Shown: positions 24,116 to 35,810, numbered from the stretch's first letter. The stretch: 64,000 nucleotides of DNA from Heterodera schachtii (GCA_023374025.1 SIJG01000044.1:377011-441010), one strand, 5' to 3'. Notes: generated from the letters alone by a model not told the origin. Numbers and translations are program-made.

Positions 24116-24867
24116 TCTTAGTGACATAAGGCCATAAAATTACAAATTTTCTGAAGAATTTTAAGGAACCAGAACAAACTTGGGTCACTCCCTCAAAATC
24201 AGGACATTTCTGACAAATCAGGACAGATCCGCACCCTGCTGGGTATGTCAGCATTATTTTTACTCATTTTTTAAAACCCATCATTTCTGCGTAAAATCCA
24301 AACATTAAATGTATTCAAACGAAATAAATAAAGTGAGGAGCAATTGTCAGATCAATTTCCATTCATAATGATCAATCATTTGTCATTTCCCAATAATTCT
24401 TTCACTTTTTCTTTCGCTGTCCGCTGGGCCCGCGTTTCATTTTCCGATGACTTTTTGACTTCATTTGGCCCGCCTTTGGTGGAGACAATGGCCTGAAGGA
24501 AGTGAAATTTGAAACAAAAGGAAATGGTGCTGAACATTCACCCAAATTCATAAAGATGAAAGTTGACATTGTTCAAATTGTCCAGACTTTCGTCCACCCA
24601 TTGAATCGTCGTCGCCGTCCCCCCAATTTCGAATCGCTTCATCAGACAAGCAGCATTAGCATGTTCATCATGGTCGTCTTCTTTCTCCAATGTCAGCACT
24701 TCGTTGGTCCGTTCGTTCACCAATTCGAATGACCCAATTTCCGTTGATTCAAAGTCTTCAAGTCGAATGATGTAGCTGGCCGAAGAAGTGGTGGCATGGA
24801 GAAATGCCTAAACATTGGAAATGGAAAACAAATGGCGATGGTAATATGACCGATGGTACTCACCGTT

Positions 24868-25052
24868 TTTTGGTAGAAATTTTTTTTAAAAAACCGTGAA
24901 AACGTGCTTCTGAGGATTTTTGGGGTCACTGATCACGACATTATTCGTGATCAGCGACCCTAAAAATCTTCAGGAGCATGTTTTCAAGGCTTTTGAAAAG
25001 AATTTTTTTTTTGTCAAAAAACTGGGGGGGGGGGGGGTACCACCGGTACCCA
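24868..25052. mobile_element. Short palindromic element in intron 3
   Basis: The sequence is nearly self-complementary around GGGTCACTGATCACG and CGTGATCAGCGACCC. Outer arms are CCGTTTTTTGGTAGAAA and GTCAAAAAACTGG, and there is a long G-run near 25024. It lies in the last intron of the F-box-like pseudogene. Confidence 0.65.
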
Positions 25053-26876
25053 AATGGCACTCAATTCAACGAAAATGTGGGCACACACCTCTTTGAAACT
25101 GTTGACCAATTTAATGGTTCTTGACACAGCACCACAACAACTCAATCGTTTTGGCTGTCCATCGCTTCTCGGAATTTGCAACCATTTTGACAGCGCTTGG
25201 CCAGCAGTTGCATTTGGTCCATCATCACCAATTGCATCGGGCAACAAATCATCGGCATGGATTGAAACAATGTTGAGGTCGGAGAGAATTGTCGGCGAAG
25301 TGTGGCGACGCAAATTTTCAAAATGTCGACCATCAGTAACAGTCAAATGGCGAATGTTTGTCGCAAAAATGGGCCAAATTTCACAGGCAAAATGCTGCAC
25401 ATCCTTGGCGTTATAGGGGAACGGCACATGCAAATCCAAATCAGTGCCATTGTCCCAAATTTGCTGGTTGGAACGAAGAAATTTGATGACGGAGTAGTCA
25501 ATGTAACTGAAAGGCAATCCCTGACATAATTTAATAATGCTTTGAATTTTGTGTGATGATTTACTCAATTCGAAGGTAATTAAAGCGAATTTTGGTGGGC
25601 AACGGACGGCCGGGCAATGGAAAGCGCACAGATTTGGCACTGCTCTTCTCTACAAACAATTTTGCTTTTGTTCCCATCTTGCCAATTGTAATTGATCTCC
25701 AAATTGACAATTCCGTCGTTTTGCCATCGAAATGTTTGTCCACCAGCGCATTGAAACGGGGCGAAAGAAGTGCCAATTTGAGGCCGAGTTGGGGCGGTCA
25801 AAATGAGGGAAAATGTCCATCCAAACGTCGTTGCAAACTAGAGACCGGACGACTGGGGTCGGAGGGATCCCGAGTCGGGATCCCGACTGAATCCCGATCC
25901 CGACCAATCCCGAACATTTTGGAAAAACGATCGGGACGGATCCCGAATCGGGATCCCGATCGAATCCCGATCCCGATCAATCCCGAAGATTTTTTTTCGG
26001 GATCCCGCGGGATTATCGGGATTTGCTAAAATCCAATTTTTTTTTTTTAAAGTTTTGTGCCAAGTTTTGTTTAAATGCTTATCTAATATTCCTAATTGAT
26101 CAATTCGATTGAAGAAAAATAGGGATGGGAATTATAGCAGGTTTTTAGAAAATTTGCAAAATTCGAGTATCATGTCTAAAAATCAGATTTTAGGACCAAA
26201 AATTAGAACATTTAACAACATAACTTTAAATAGTTTTTTACAATTTAATTAATATCAATTTTTGTATTTTCGCCTCCTATGATCAGTTTTAACAATTTGA
26301 GGATAATTAGCAAATCGTTATGCATCGGAATCAAAAAATCAGATTTTAAAGAATTTTTTGCTGAGAATTTTTCAAAAACTTTAGGGGAACAAGATGGAGG
26401 CCGGGCCGGAAAAAATTTTGTAATTTTTGATGCAATTTGTTAACAGATTTTGTCCAAAAAACCCCAATTTTTTTAGCGATTTTGAGCAAATTTTTCAGGA
26501 AAACTAAGGATTTTTAGAGTCCAGCGGTGCCGTTATGCACCGAAGGAAAAATACTTAGACAACAATTTCTAATCTAATTTATTAGACAAAATTCTTAGAA
26601 ATTGTTGTGCATGAAACTACCTAATAAGATTTAAAATATTATTTAAGGAATTAAACAAAATAATTTTTGATAATTCTTTTTTTAAAGGAATAAAAGTCAC
26701 AAAATGGCCAACCTTTGCGTCAAATTTTGAAAATTTTCACAAGTATTTGAGACTCATGAAAATTTTTAAAGAAAAATAAGCAAATTTTTAATTTAAAATT
26801 CAAGGTCTTAATTTAAAAAAAAGAGATTTTTCCAAAAATTATTGTGACTTCAATCCCGCGGGATCCCGCGGCGTGA

Positions 26877-27584
26877 CTGGACAATCCGACAGTGGACAAT
26901 TCGACAGTGGACAATCCGACAGTTGGACAATCCGACAGTGAGGACAGTTCGACAGAAGTGGACAATCCGTCAGTGGACATCCGACAGTAAATTTAAATTT
27001 TAAAATATTTTCTAGTCATCCAACAGATTATTTCTTATAAATATCTCAATTCAAATCAATTTAGCTTAAACTTGTTAACAAATTAAAACATTAGTTTGGT
27101 ATGCTAGTAACTAAAATACAATAAAATAAATAAATATGCAAAACTAAATTTGGAGTGATCCATAAAACCAAAGTGATGAGAATGAAAGTGATTTTTGCTG
27201 ATCAAAATGTTTGTCAAAAGTATTGACCATTCCGTTTACCTATTCAAATGGATTCGTCGTCCTCAGAAGAAGGAGAAATTCATGAACCCATTCCACCAAT
27301 TCAAGCAGTCCAACCCAATCCACAAATCTCACCATCCCCTGCTAATCTCTACTAAATGAAAATTCCTGAGCTCTCATCAGTGGCTTGAAAATCATGAAAC
27401 AAATTGAATTGAATTGAGATATTTATAGGAAATAATCTGTTGGATGACTAGAAAATATTTTAAAATTTAAATTTACTGTCGGATGTCCACTGACGGATTG
27501 TCCACTTCTGTCGAACTGTCCTCACTGTCGGATTGTCCAACTGTCGGATTGTCCACTGTCGAATTGTCTACTGTCGGATTGTCC
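26877..27584. mobile_element. Nested element with TGGACAATCCGACAGT arrays
   Basis: Both ends are arrays of GGACAATCCGACAGT in opposite orientation, then about 90 bp of further inverted repeat (ATTTTCTAGTCATCCAACAG and its complement). The interior (27100-27400) is unique and holds a 35-codon open frame. Confidence 0.85.
27248..27355 (+). CDS. 35-residue open frame captured inside the nested element
   Basis: It starts MDSSSSEEGEIHEPIPPIQ, is rich in Ser, Glu and Pro, and ends at TAA. The composition (acidic serine cluster, then proline-rich) looks like a real protein N-terminus, unlike the AT-rich surroundings. It could be the start of a captured host gene or of an ancestral transposase. There is no evidence that it is expressed. 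Confidence 0.35.
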   Translation: MDSSSSEEGEIHEPIPPIQAVQPNPQISPSPANLY

Positions 27585-28041
27585 GGGAGCCTCCCGCGGG
27601 ATTGGTAAAATGGTCGGGAGGGATCCCGATTCGGGATCCCGATGAAATCCCGATCCCGATCAATCCCGATGAATTTAAAAAATCGTTCGGGACGGATCCC
27701 GAGGTCGGGATCCCGAATTTAATCCCGCGGGATCCCGAAGAAATCCCGCGGGATCCCGATCCCGTCCGGTCTCTATTGCAAACCCAACTGAAATTGTGGA
27801 AAAAGTGAAAGTTAAATGAAAATTTGTCATTTAAAGAAAAATTCCAAACCGTCGTCGGTTCATTTTGCGGCAATTAGCACAATTTGCCGTATTTCGAAGG
27901 ATCTCACAAAGAAGGAAATAATTATGTTAGAAATATTTTTTATAAATGAGAGGAAAATGGAAAAAAGCAAACATTTTATAGTTGGAAAAGGCAAACATTT
28001 TTAAATTCCTTTCTTCACTAGGGATGGGAATTTTATGTAAA

Positions 28042-28156
28042 TACCGTATTTCTTCGATTATACGCCCCCCCCCCCCCCCCCCCTCGAATATAAGCCCCCT
28101 TTGGAGGGGGGTTGAACAATAGAAGCCCCGGGGTTTATAATCGAAGAAATACGGTA
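28042..28156. mobile_element. Mini palindromic element, ACCGTATTTCTTCGATTATA ends
   Basis: The arms ACCGTATTTCTTCGATTATA and TATAATCGAAGAAATACGGT are exact complements, enclosing a C-run and a CCCCTTTGGAGGGG hairpin. The size is about 115 bp. Confidence 0.85.
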
Positions 28157-28500
28157 CATAACGTCCCCTTCTAACAATGAACGCATCTAAAAAGCCCAAG
28201 AAAGGGTTTGTGGGAAAAATAAATATTTAATGACCACGCATGCCAAAACTCCAAACATAAAAGGACAAATTTTGGAAATGAGTGACTTGGGACTTAAAAA
28301 GGCTACATGAACCAGAGTTGGAGAGGGCTTATAAATTTCACGATCGGATTTGAGGTGTAGACAAAAAAAAAACACAAAACTTTTGACAATATTATCCTGA
28401 AGCGAAGTCAGCAGCCAAAGTTTTTCATATTTATACGAATTAATAGCAAATTAAATGGTCATAAATTGTTGTTGTTATTCAATATAAACATAGCGGAACC

Positions 28501-28931
28501 CGTCAGTTGGGCGCTCACGGTTGGGCGCTCACGTTTGGGCGCGCACGGTTGGGCGCCAGCAGGTTTTTCCAATATAGCTTTTTATTTGTTATCCAAATCC
28601 AACAATCTTGGTATCATTCGAAAGCTATTAACATGCTCTATTAGTCTTACAAAAACGAAAAGATTTTCTAGCCTGGAAAAATTTTTATTAAGAAAAAACT
28701 TCAAAATTTCGAGTTTTTCGCAATTTTCGTGTATAACTTTTTGGTAATTGTCTAAACGCGAAGCAATATCTTAGAAAAGTTTCTAAACATGTTAAGCTTT
28801 CGAAAGATACCAACAATGTTGGATTTGGATGACAAAGAAAAAAGTTGTAGAAAGTTGTAGTGGAAAAAGATGCTGGCGCCCAACCGTGGGCGCCCAAACG
28901 TGAGCGCCCAACCGTGGGAGCCCAACTGACG
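28501..28931. mobile_element. Inverted-repeat MITE with GTTGGGCGCTCACG arrays
   Basis: The arms begin CGTCAGTTGGGCGCTCACGG and end with its near complement CCCAACTGACG. Each arm has three or four copies of a 14-15 base unit, TTGGGCGCTCACGG. The interior shares ATACCAACAATGTTGG and AAAAAAGTT segments with 17305-17675. Confidence 0.8.
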
Positions 28932-28976
28932 TAGACCGAAACATAGGTATTTTAAAATAATTTCCTGTATTATAAG

Positions 28977-29314
28977 TAGGGCTGCCAATTTTATGTAGAT
29001 ACATATTTTTCCTCGATTCTCCATGCTCTTTAGTAGGAAAAACACTTTCTTTTTGGTATTTGCGAACAAAAAGTGGGACTTTTATTTACATATTTTTACA
29101 TATATTTCGGGGTTTTTATACATATTTACATTTTTCGGGATTTTATACATATTTGATACATATTTTGGGCTTTTTTCTTATATATTTCATTTTTTACATA
29201 TTTTGAGGATTTTTTACAGAAATTTTTGGAAATTCTCAAAAAAAAAAATCCAAATTTCAGCAAATTTTTTGTACATATTTTCATTTATTCCATCCTTTAC
29301 GAGGATTTTTTTAT
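28977..29314. mobile_element. Truncated TAGGGCT-type MITE at the edge of the right arm
   Basis: The left end TAGGGCTGCCAATTTTATG and the internal ACATATTT motifs match the element at 21752-22325. The match stops at the TTTACGAGGATTTTTTT segment, where the inverted duplication begins, so its other end is missing. Confidence 0.7.
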
Positions 29315-29707
29315 CGCACGGACGATTTCCGACATTTTTAGGGTCGAAGTCCGATTTCCGAAGAATTTTGCACGTCGGAATTACGATTTCCTTTTGAAAA
29401 AAAGTCGGAAATTTTCCGGCTTGAAGGAACTGACTGAACGGAATTGACTCGTTTCGTTTAGGTATGTAGCTTAGAGGATTATTTGTTTGCATATCATTGT
29501 TAAATATACATAGAAATATACTTCACAAATGGTAATGTTAAGCAGCCGCCCCTATTTTTTATAAAAAAAAAAAAAAAAAAAAAAATTAAAATTCCCCAAA
29601 AACAAAGGCCTTTTCATTTCTTTCCCTAGTTATTCAATATTAATTTATTCATCGTTAATTATCACCAAATGCATTAATTATCATTTTTATCACATCAATT
29701 GCCCTCT

Positions 29708-30060
29708 TTAATAAGGGCATTTCTCTTTCGGCACGCATTTTTTCGTCTTTTTGTCTCGCAGCAATCCCGGCACACAGTCGCATGAGCATTCACATGCCAT
29801 TTTGGTGCACACCTCCGGTTTCCGATTGTCACAACTCGGCTCACATCCGTTACAACTCAATTGGCCTGGCTGCTCATTTTCGGGACACTGAATTAAATAA
29901 TTGGAAATTGAAATTAAAAAATTAAATTATTCAATTTATATTTATAATGTTACTTATTCAATTTATTTATATTTATAATGTCACTCACTTTGCAACTTGG
30001 TTTATAAGCAGCAATAAATGGCGCAACAATTAAGAAAAAGAAGAAAATGTTTTTGAACAT
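29708..30060 (-). CDS. TIL-like 12-cysteine secreted peptide, copy 2
   Basis: Two exons, 29989-30060 and 29708-29887, in phase 0, giving 83 residues. It differs from copy 1 at residue 2 or 3 (MFKN instead of MLKN). All 12 cysteines are kept. Its flanks are closer to copy 3 than to copy 1: both share ATGTTCAAAAAC at the start and the ATATTCGTTCC upstream segment. It is likely a working gene. Confidence 0.85.
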
Positions 30061-30948
30061 TATTATTATTATAATCTTGAGAATAATTAATAATTGTTTA
30101 TTAATTTAAATATATTAATTAATGAACAATTGACTTATACTAATGACTTTTATATAGAAAAGTACCAATGAAAATTAAAAAACATTATTATTTGAAGTTA
30201 ATTATAATTAATTAATCAATTGTCCCTTATGTTTTTTTACAAAAAACATCCTAAATGTTAAGAGATCGGCGAATAGAGAGGAACGAATATTAAACAATTA
30301 ATTAATTGGGCATCGGAATTAAAAAAAACCATTTGAAATCAAAGATGGGCATGGTTGGAAGAGTTTTTTGCACGAAAAATAGGAAAAAAGACAACCTGAA
30401 AATGCTTTAGTAATTACATGTTTCATAATTTCAAAAATATTTTTTTCCAAAAACATTCTTTTGATTAATGAGGGACTGATGAGCGAAGAAGTTTAAAATT
30501 ATTGGCACAAATTGGGAAAATTTTAAATTAATGGGAATAATGAAAAATTTAAAACAAACAGAGATAAAATATGTAAATGTTATAAATCGCATAATTCAAT
30601 TTATTCCGACACCTTAAATTTAAACATGGTCAGATAAATTCGTTAAATTCTAAAACCTTTTTGAAATATTTATGAAAAAAATTTTAAAATTTGTAATGGA
30701 ATTTCGTGAAAATTGAAATTGAAAATATTTATAATTTACGCATTCCATTCATTTTATTTGTAAACTTTTAATCTTGAGGTCAATTTTTTACACACTTCCA
30801 ATCAAGGCTTTTCCTTTTCATTTTTATTGGAGTCTCTCGTAGAAATTCAGAAACACAAGATTTCTGAAACTCTTAAAATTTTTATTTTACTACTAAATAT
30901 TTTGAATAATAATTAAATAATACATTTTATATAATACATGCTGATTCA

Positions 30949-31520
30949 TAGGGCTGCCAAAAATATTTACAAAAATGGTCAAAAAAGTACATAAATATGT
31001 AAGAAAAATCCCGAAATATGTATAAAAAATCCCAAATATGTAGCAAATATGTAATAAAATTTTTTAAAAATTATTTTATTTGAAAAAAATCCTCGTAAAT
31101 GATGAAATACAAAATGCCATAAAAATGACATAAATAGGCTTAGAATCACCTTTTAATATTTTAAAAATACTTTTTGGTATTTTTCAGGGGTACATTTTAA
31201 AATCATTTTCACTATAAATTTTAAATATGTAAAAAAAAATGAAAAAATGTACAAAAATATTTGCCGAAATTTTGGATTTATTTTTTAGGATTTCCTAAAA
31301 TTTCCGTAAAAAATCCTCAAAATATGTAATAAAAAAATATGAAAATATATATAAAAAAATCCAAAATATTTACCAAATATGTAAGAAAATCCCGAAATAT
31401 GTAAAAATATATAAATAAAAGTCCCGATTTTTGTTCGCAAACACAAAAAAGAAAGTGTTTTTCCTTAGAGCATGGAGAAGCCATGAAAAAAATATGTATT
31501 TACAAAAATTGGGAGCCCTA
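30949..31520. mobile_element. TAGGGCT-type MITE in right arm, same insertion as left
   Basis: The ends are TAGGGCTGCCAA and (reverse-complemented) TAGGGCTCCCAA. The flanks CTGATTCA and CTGATTTT are the complement of the left arm's TAAATCAG duplication with later mutations. Confidence 0.85.
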
Positions 31521-31793
31521 CTGATTTTTGTTGGTGGATTTATAAAATGCGTCAGCACGAAAAAATATTAGATTTAAAAAAAAAGATATTTTGTAACCAC
31601 GTATTTCATCGATACTTTGTTTGATTAACGTCATCATTATATTTTTTGCCGCATAATAAATTTTTATTTCTTTTGAATGAATAATTTATATTATTAGATT
31701 TATATTATTAAAATCGCTTTCTTTAACTGTTTTACTTTTTATACATTATATTATATATAATTTTACGATTTTTTTATAATATAACTTTTAGAA

Positions 31794-32912
31794 ATGTTTT
31801 ACAAATCTTTGGATTATTTTTTGATTTTTTACACATTTATTTTACTGCTGATAATTTCAGTGCAAGAAGAAAATGAAGTACAAATAACTTATGCTGGCGA
31901 CGTAACACCACCTGGCAATTATAAAATTGTTGTTTGGGATATTCTAACAAAAAGCTCAATCAAATGTTTATTTATATTTCAAAAAATAACAAAAAAGGTA
32001 AAATTTGTGGCGCTAATGTAAAAGAATTAATAGTTTTTTCGAATTTTAAAAATAAAATTTTAATATATTTAAATCAATTTAGAATCGAATATTCAATGTG
32101 AATACACAAAGCTATGAAAATGTGGATGTGATATTATCATTTTTCACATATGAAAAAGAAATAATTTTGGAGGATTTAAGCGATTGTTTCGTTCATTTTT
32201 ATTCTGTTCAAACAAATAATGATGGCGAATTTGAGATGAAAATGTCCAGCAATGTTAATGAGAAATTAATGTTCACATATTTCCACTTGACAAACAAATG
32301 GTAAATTAAATTTTAATTATTTAAAAATAAATTAATTTTAATTTTAAGAATTTGATTCCATCCACAAAAGAACCAGGCATTATTCTACAAAACAAAATGC
32401 AAAAAGATAAAGGAAAACTTTTATTGGGTCCAAAAAATAAACTTTTTATTTATCATTTTATGGAATATGAGCAATTAGTGCGCCAATGGTTGGACAATTG
32501 GCTAATACAAAATGCCGTGCCAACAGGGGAAGAAGCATTCTTCATCAAAGCATTTTTTCGTTATGTTACCGAAATAATTGTTGAACGGTTCACCAAAATG
32601 TCAATAATTTACCCATCTCAATTGAATGTATTGGGACATTACGGAATGACATTGCTTAATTACTTTCGCACGAATGGTGAAAGCAATTTGGCGCAAAAAT
32701 TGGCCCAAATCGATGGCATGCCAAATTTAGTTAAATGTTTTTGCCAATTTATGGGCTATGGTTTAATGGAAGATGCAAAACCAAATGAAAACGATGATAT
32801 CAAAATTGTGCTGCTGCCAGCAGAATGGAAAATATTCTGCAAAAAATACATGGAAAAAATTAGCAGGAAAATCAGTCGTTATTCCGATCAACTCAAATCC
32901 AATTGTAACTGA
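31794..32912 (+). pseudogene. Right-arm copy of the secreted protein, frameshifted
   Basis: The exon plan is the same as at 20353-21472: 31794-31997, 32083-32300 and 32349-32912. Exon 2 is 218 bases instead of 219: one A is missing near 32268 (AAATTAATG instead of AAATTAAATG). The frame shifts, and translation would stop at the TAA at 32302 within the intron donor. Exon 3 is fully open and 564 bases long in both copies, so the break is young or could be a sequencing error. Confidence 0.8.
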
Positions 32913-33035
32913 TCAATAGTGATCACTAGGGATGCAAATTATATGGAAATTATTCCATTTTTTTTTGGACTGGTCGAAGGCATGAAACGAACGAAAAACA
33001 TTTTTTAAGCTTTGTTTGAAGCTTCTAGTGATCAC

Positions 33036-33637
33036 TTGAGACCGACTAAAAAGGGACGAAAAAATCGCGAAAAGGCACTATAATAGGCACGAAAAAATTA
33101 AAAAAAACACATGAAAAGGCACGAAAATCCAGAAAAAGGCATGAAAATAGGCATTTAAATATTTTTTGGTTAAAGATTTTTAGGAAGCAAAATACGTAAA
33201 ACTTAATCAAAAAACTCATTTTTGGTCATTAAATGATTCTTAAAATATTTTAAGTTTTTTTCGAATAATGAAAATTTTAAACCTAAAATTTTTATCAAGA
33301 AAAAATCAAATTTTGGCGAACAATTTTTGAAAAAATTTCAATTCTTAGGGGTATATTTTCAAAAAAATTTTCCGGTCCATTTCTTACAATTAGACGTGTA
33401 TTTTTCCGATTTTATTGCAATTTAATGGATTTTTTCGGAAAAAAAAGCCAGAAAAGGCACCAAAACGGAAAATGCCAAAAAAGGTATTTAAGGCACGAAA
33501 TCCCAAAAAGGCAAAAAAAAAAAGGCATAATAAAAGACAACGTAGAAGTCTCAAACCAGGTGGAAAATGGGTTATTATGCTTAATATATCTGACTAATGC
33601 GCAGAAAAAAGGCATATGCCTCAAAAGTCGGTCTCTA
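33036..33637. mobile_element. hAT-like MITE, family A, second copy
   Basis: The element is 602 bp. The left end is TTGAGACCGACTAAAA; the right end reverse-complements to TAGAGACCGACTTTTG. The flanks are GTGATCAC and CTGATCAT (6 of 8). The interior aligns with 9349-9943, with repeated AAGGCAC motifs. Confidence 0.82.
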
Positions 33638-33790
33638 CTGATCATTAGGGATGCAAATTATATGGAAATTATTCCTTTTTCCTGGACTGATGGAAGGCAT
33701 GAAACAAACGAAAACATTTTTTAGCTTGGTTTGAAGCTTCTAGGAAGGAGTTCTTTCTGTAAACATACCTATTTTTCCATATTTCGCGAT

Positions 33791-35500
33791 TTATTTCGTA
33801 TATTTGTCCTTATTTTATGTTCATATTTTTACATTTTCCAAAAAACCCCTATTAGAACGGCCTCCACCAGATAAATTGGGCTTTTTGACCCCTAAAGACC
33901 GGAATATTTTCTGAAAAAATAATTTTTTAACAAAATTCTTTCGAGAAGATTGTTTAAACTCAAATTTTCTTAAAAATTGGTAAATCTTGTCTCAAAAATA
34001 AACAAAAAGTGGAAAATTTCGCTTTACCAAAAGTGCCTGATCCGGAACCCGGACCTGCCCGGTTAAGAAAATTTTTTGTTTAGTTTTACAAGGGCTATCT
34101 CCCAGAATGGCGTCCGGCTGTGTCTACTACAAATGGAGAAAATTGCCGAGAAGTGATGTGAAAAATTGAAAAACTAAAAAATTTGAAAATGACTTTCGTC
34201 GCGCCGTACATTAGGGTTAAGCGGACGGCACCGTGATTTTATGAATCGAATAATTAAATTTATTTATTTAATTTTATCAATCACTGAATTTTTTTTTTTG
34301 GATCGACAAAATTTTACTTAATGTTTTGTTGAAAATTCCCATCGAAAATTTTAATCTCTCTTGTAGTTGGCCGAAGCCACTCATACAATTAATGAATTTT
34401 TATACAATGCTAATAATATAAATTTTATGAAATTATTGAGAAATAAAATTCAGTGATTAGTTGAAGCAAATTTCTTCTCGAGATGCTTACAATTTCTTAG
34501 CGATAGTTTCGGGCTGGCGCTTTTAAAGATGGGATTTCGAAAAACAATGCTGATATAGAAAAACGAAATTTTTCAGCAAAATATTCTTTATTTTTTTAAT
34601 CACTTCTTAAGTTCATTTTTTGCTTGTCTTTTAATTATTGGGTCTTTTTGCAGTTGTTCAAAAATGGAGAAATTTTAATTAATTTTAATTAAAATCTGAA
34701 ATTGGCTTTTCAGACTCTCTAGGCAATTAATTACTTAAGGTATGAAAAATGAAAAAACAAATTCCATAACATTACTCAAAATTATATCTTTTGATACATA
34801 TCCCTAATGTTCTCTAAAATTAAAACGTAAATTTGAAAAAAATTTACTAATACAAAAATTGAGAAATAGGATTTTCGAAATTTTATGACTGTAAATATTT
34901 TTTAAATTATGGATTCTATTAGAGCATATTTAAGCTATCCGAATGAAATTGAAGAATTCAAAATTTTGATGTTTTGCTTAATTATGAATTATTTTGCATT
35001 TTCACGAATTTTTTTGAGTTTTTAATGGGTTTATTTTTATTTAATTTAATGAAAAATTTTGTCAAAAACCTCTTAAATTTTATCTGTGACTGCGTATTTA
35101 CATTAACTGTATGTGAAGTTAGAAGCTCGAGGTTTCGACCGTCACCGATCACAACCCTAAGCATAAAAATTCATTTAATATATGAAAGTTTCTTCAATTT
35201 ATCTGGCCATTTTTTATTTTAAGCATTTTTAAAATAAATGGGAAAGTCATGGGTCAATAAAATAATAAAAATGATTATTATAGATAAAAATAGATTTTTT
35301 AGGAATTAGTATTCGTTATATGTATGTGAAAATTATTTTATTTTAAAGATATTTACGAATAATGATTTATTTATCTTCCGCTTTGTTTATAAAATTGAAT
35401 CCAGCAAAATCCAACCAAATTTTAATGAATTATTCGGCGACGGATGGGACAAAAACCATAAAAATGAACAAAATGACGAAAAGGGCCAAATTGAAAGCAT
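33791..35500. other. AT-rich intergenic DNA, no gene supported
   Basis: Only short open frames without domains, and decayed repeat fragments, are seen. Confidence 0.45.
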
Positions 35501-35609
35501 TCATTTTGTTGATCAAATGGTGCTGGGACGTTAGTCAAAAACCATCAAATGGAAAATTTTTGACAGAAAATTATCATAATTTTGTCCAAAATGAATCAAA
35601 TTTTAAAAT

Positions 35610-35810
35610 CTTGATATCAATCGATAGCCCTATGTGTTTTCGATTATCCTGCAAAATTTCAAAAAAACTCGTTGAGTTTCAAAAAACTCCTGACCTGAGA
35701 AACTCAAAAAACCAAGTTTTTTTGAACATTTTTAGTCATAACTTTCTTGAAACTTAATAAAATTTTTTGAAATTTTGCAGGATAATAGAAAACACTTAGG
35801 TCTAAAAATT
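35610..35810. repeat. Imperfect inverted repeat (hairpin element)
   Basis: CCTATGTGTTTTCGATTATCC and a GCAAAATTTCAAAAA segment on the left have complements TTGAAATTTTGCAGG and ATAATAGAAAACACTTAGG on the right. It is related in style to the AAGTTATG hairpin elements at 36930-37100 and 45970-46715. Confidence 0.6.

Larger units (their letters stand above)
25839..27775. mobile_element. hAT-like element inserted in an exon, perfect 8-bp duplication
   Basis: The element is 1937 bp. The termini TAGAGACCGGACG and CGTCCGGTCTCTA are perfect inverted repeats. The flanking duplication is TTGCAAAC at 25831-25838 and 27776-27783; only one copy is needed to restore the host exon. The subterminal zones are arrays of GGGATCCCGA. 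The core copy is at 26518. A second inverted-repeat element (26877-27584) is nested inside. There is no transposase frame, so it is non-autonomous. Confidence 0.93.
24538..27800 (-). pseudogene. F-box-like family gene, broken by a transposon and a frameshift
   Basis: It follows the exon plan of the intact relative at 38514-39706. Exon 4 is 24538-24807 (reads AFLHATTSSASYIIRLEDFE), exon 3 is 25089-25506 (YIDYSVIKFLRSNQQIW), and exon 2 starts near 27790 after a TTTCAG acceptor (WVCNDVW). Exon 2 is split by the element at 25839-27775 and resumes at 25838. Close to 25795 the frame must shift by one base to go from WMDIFPHFDRP to LGLKLALLSPRF, and exon 2 then runs to 25565. Exon 1 was not found. 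The family has an N-terminal F-box-like segment and a large repeat-like C-terminal part, so an E3 ligase adaptor role would be expected of an intact copy. An additional coding-like island (24384-24493, AIVSTKGGPNEVKKSS) lies downstream. Confidence 0.8.
29316..33790. repeat. Right arm of the large inverted duplication
   Basis: This is the reverse complement of about 20165-23945. It is longer because a family A MITE (33036-33637) has been added, together with a second copy of an adjoining ~110-base segment: 32925-33030 recurs at 33640-33750. Beyond the MITE, the segment with ATATTTCGCGATTTATTTCG still matches the left arm. Confidence 0.9.

Noticed and set aside
25592..26029. Plus-strand 145-codon frame across an exon and a MITE end
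   Set aside because: It is antisense to the F-box-like exon and then runs through GGGATCCC repeats.
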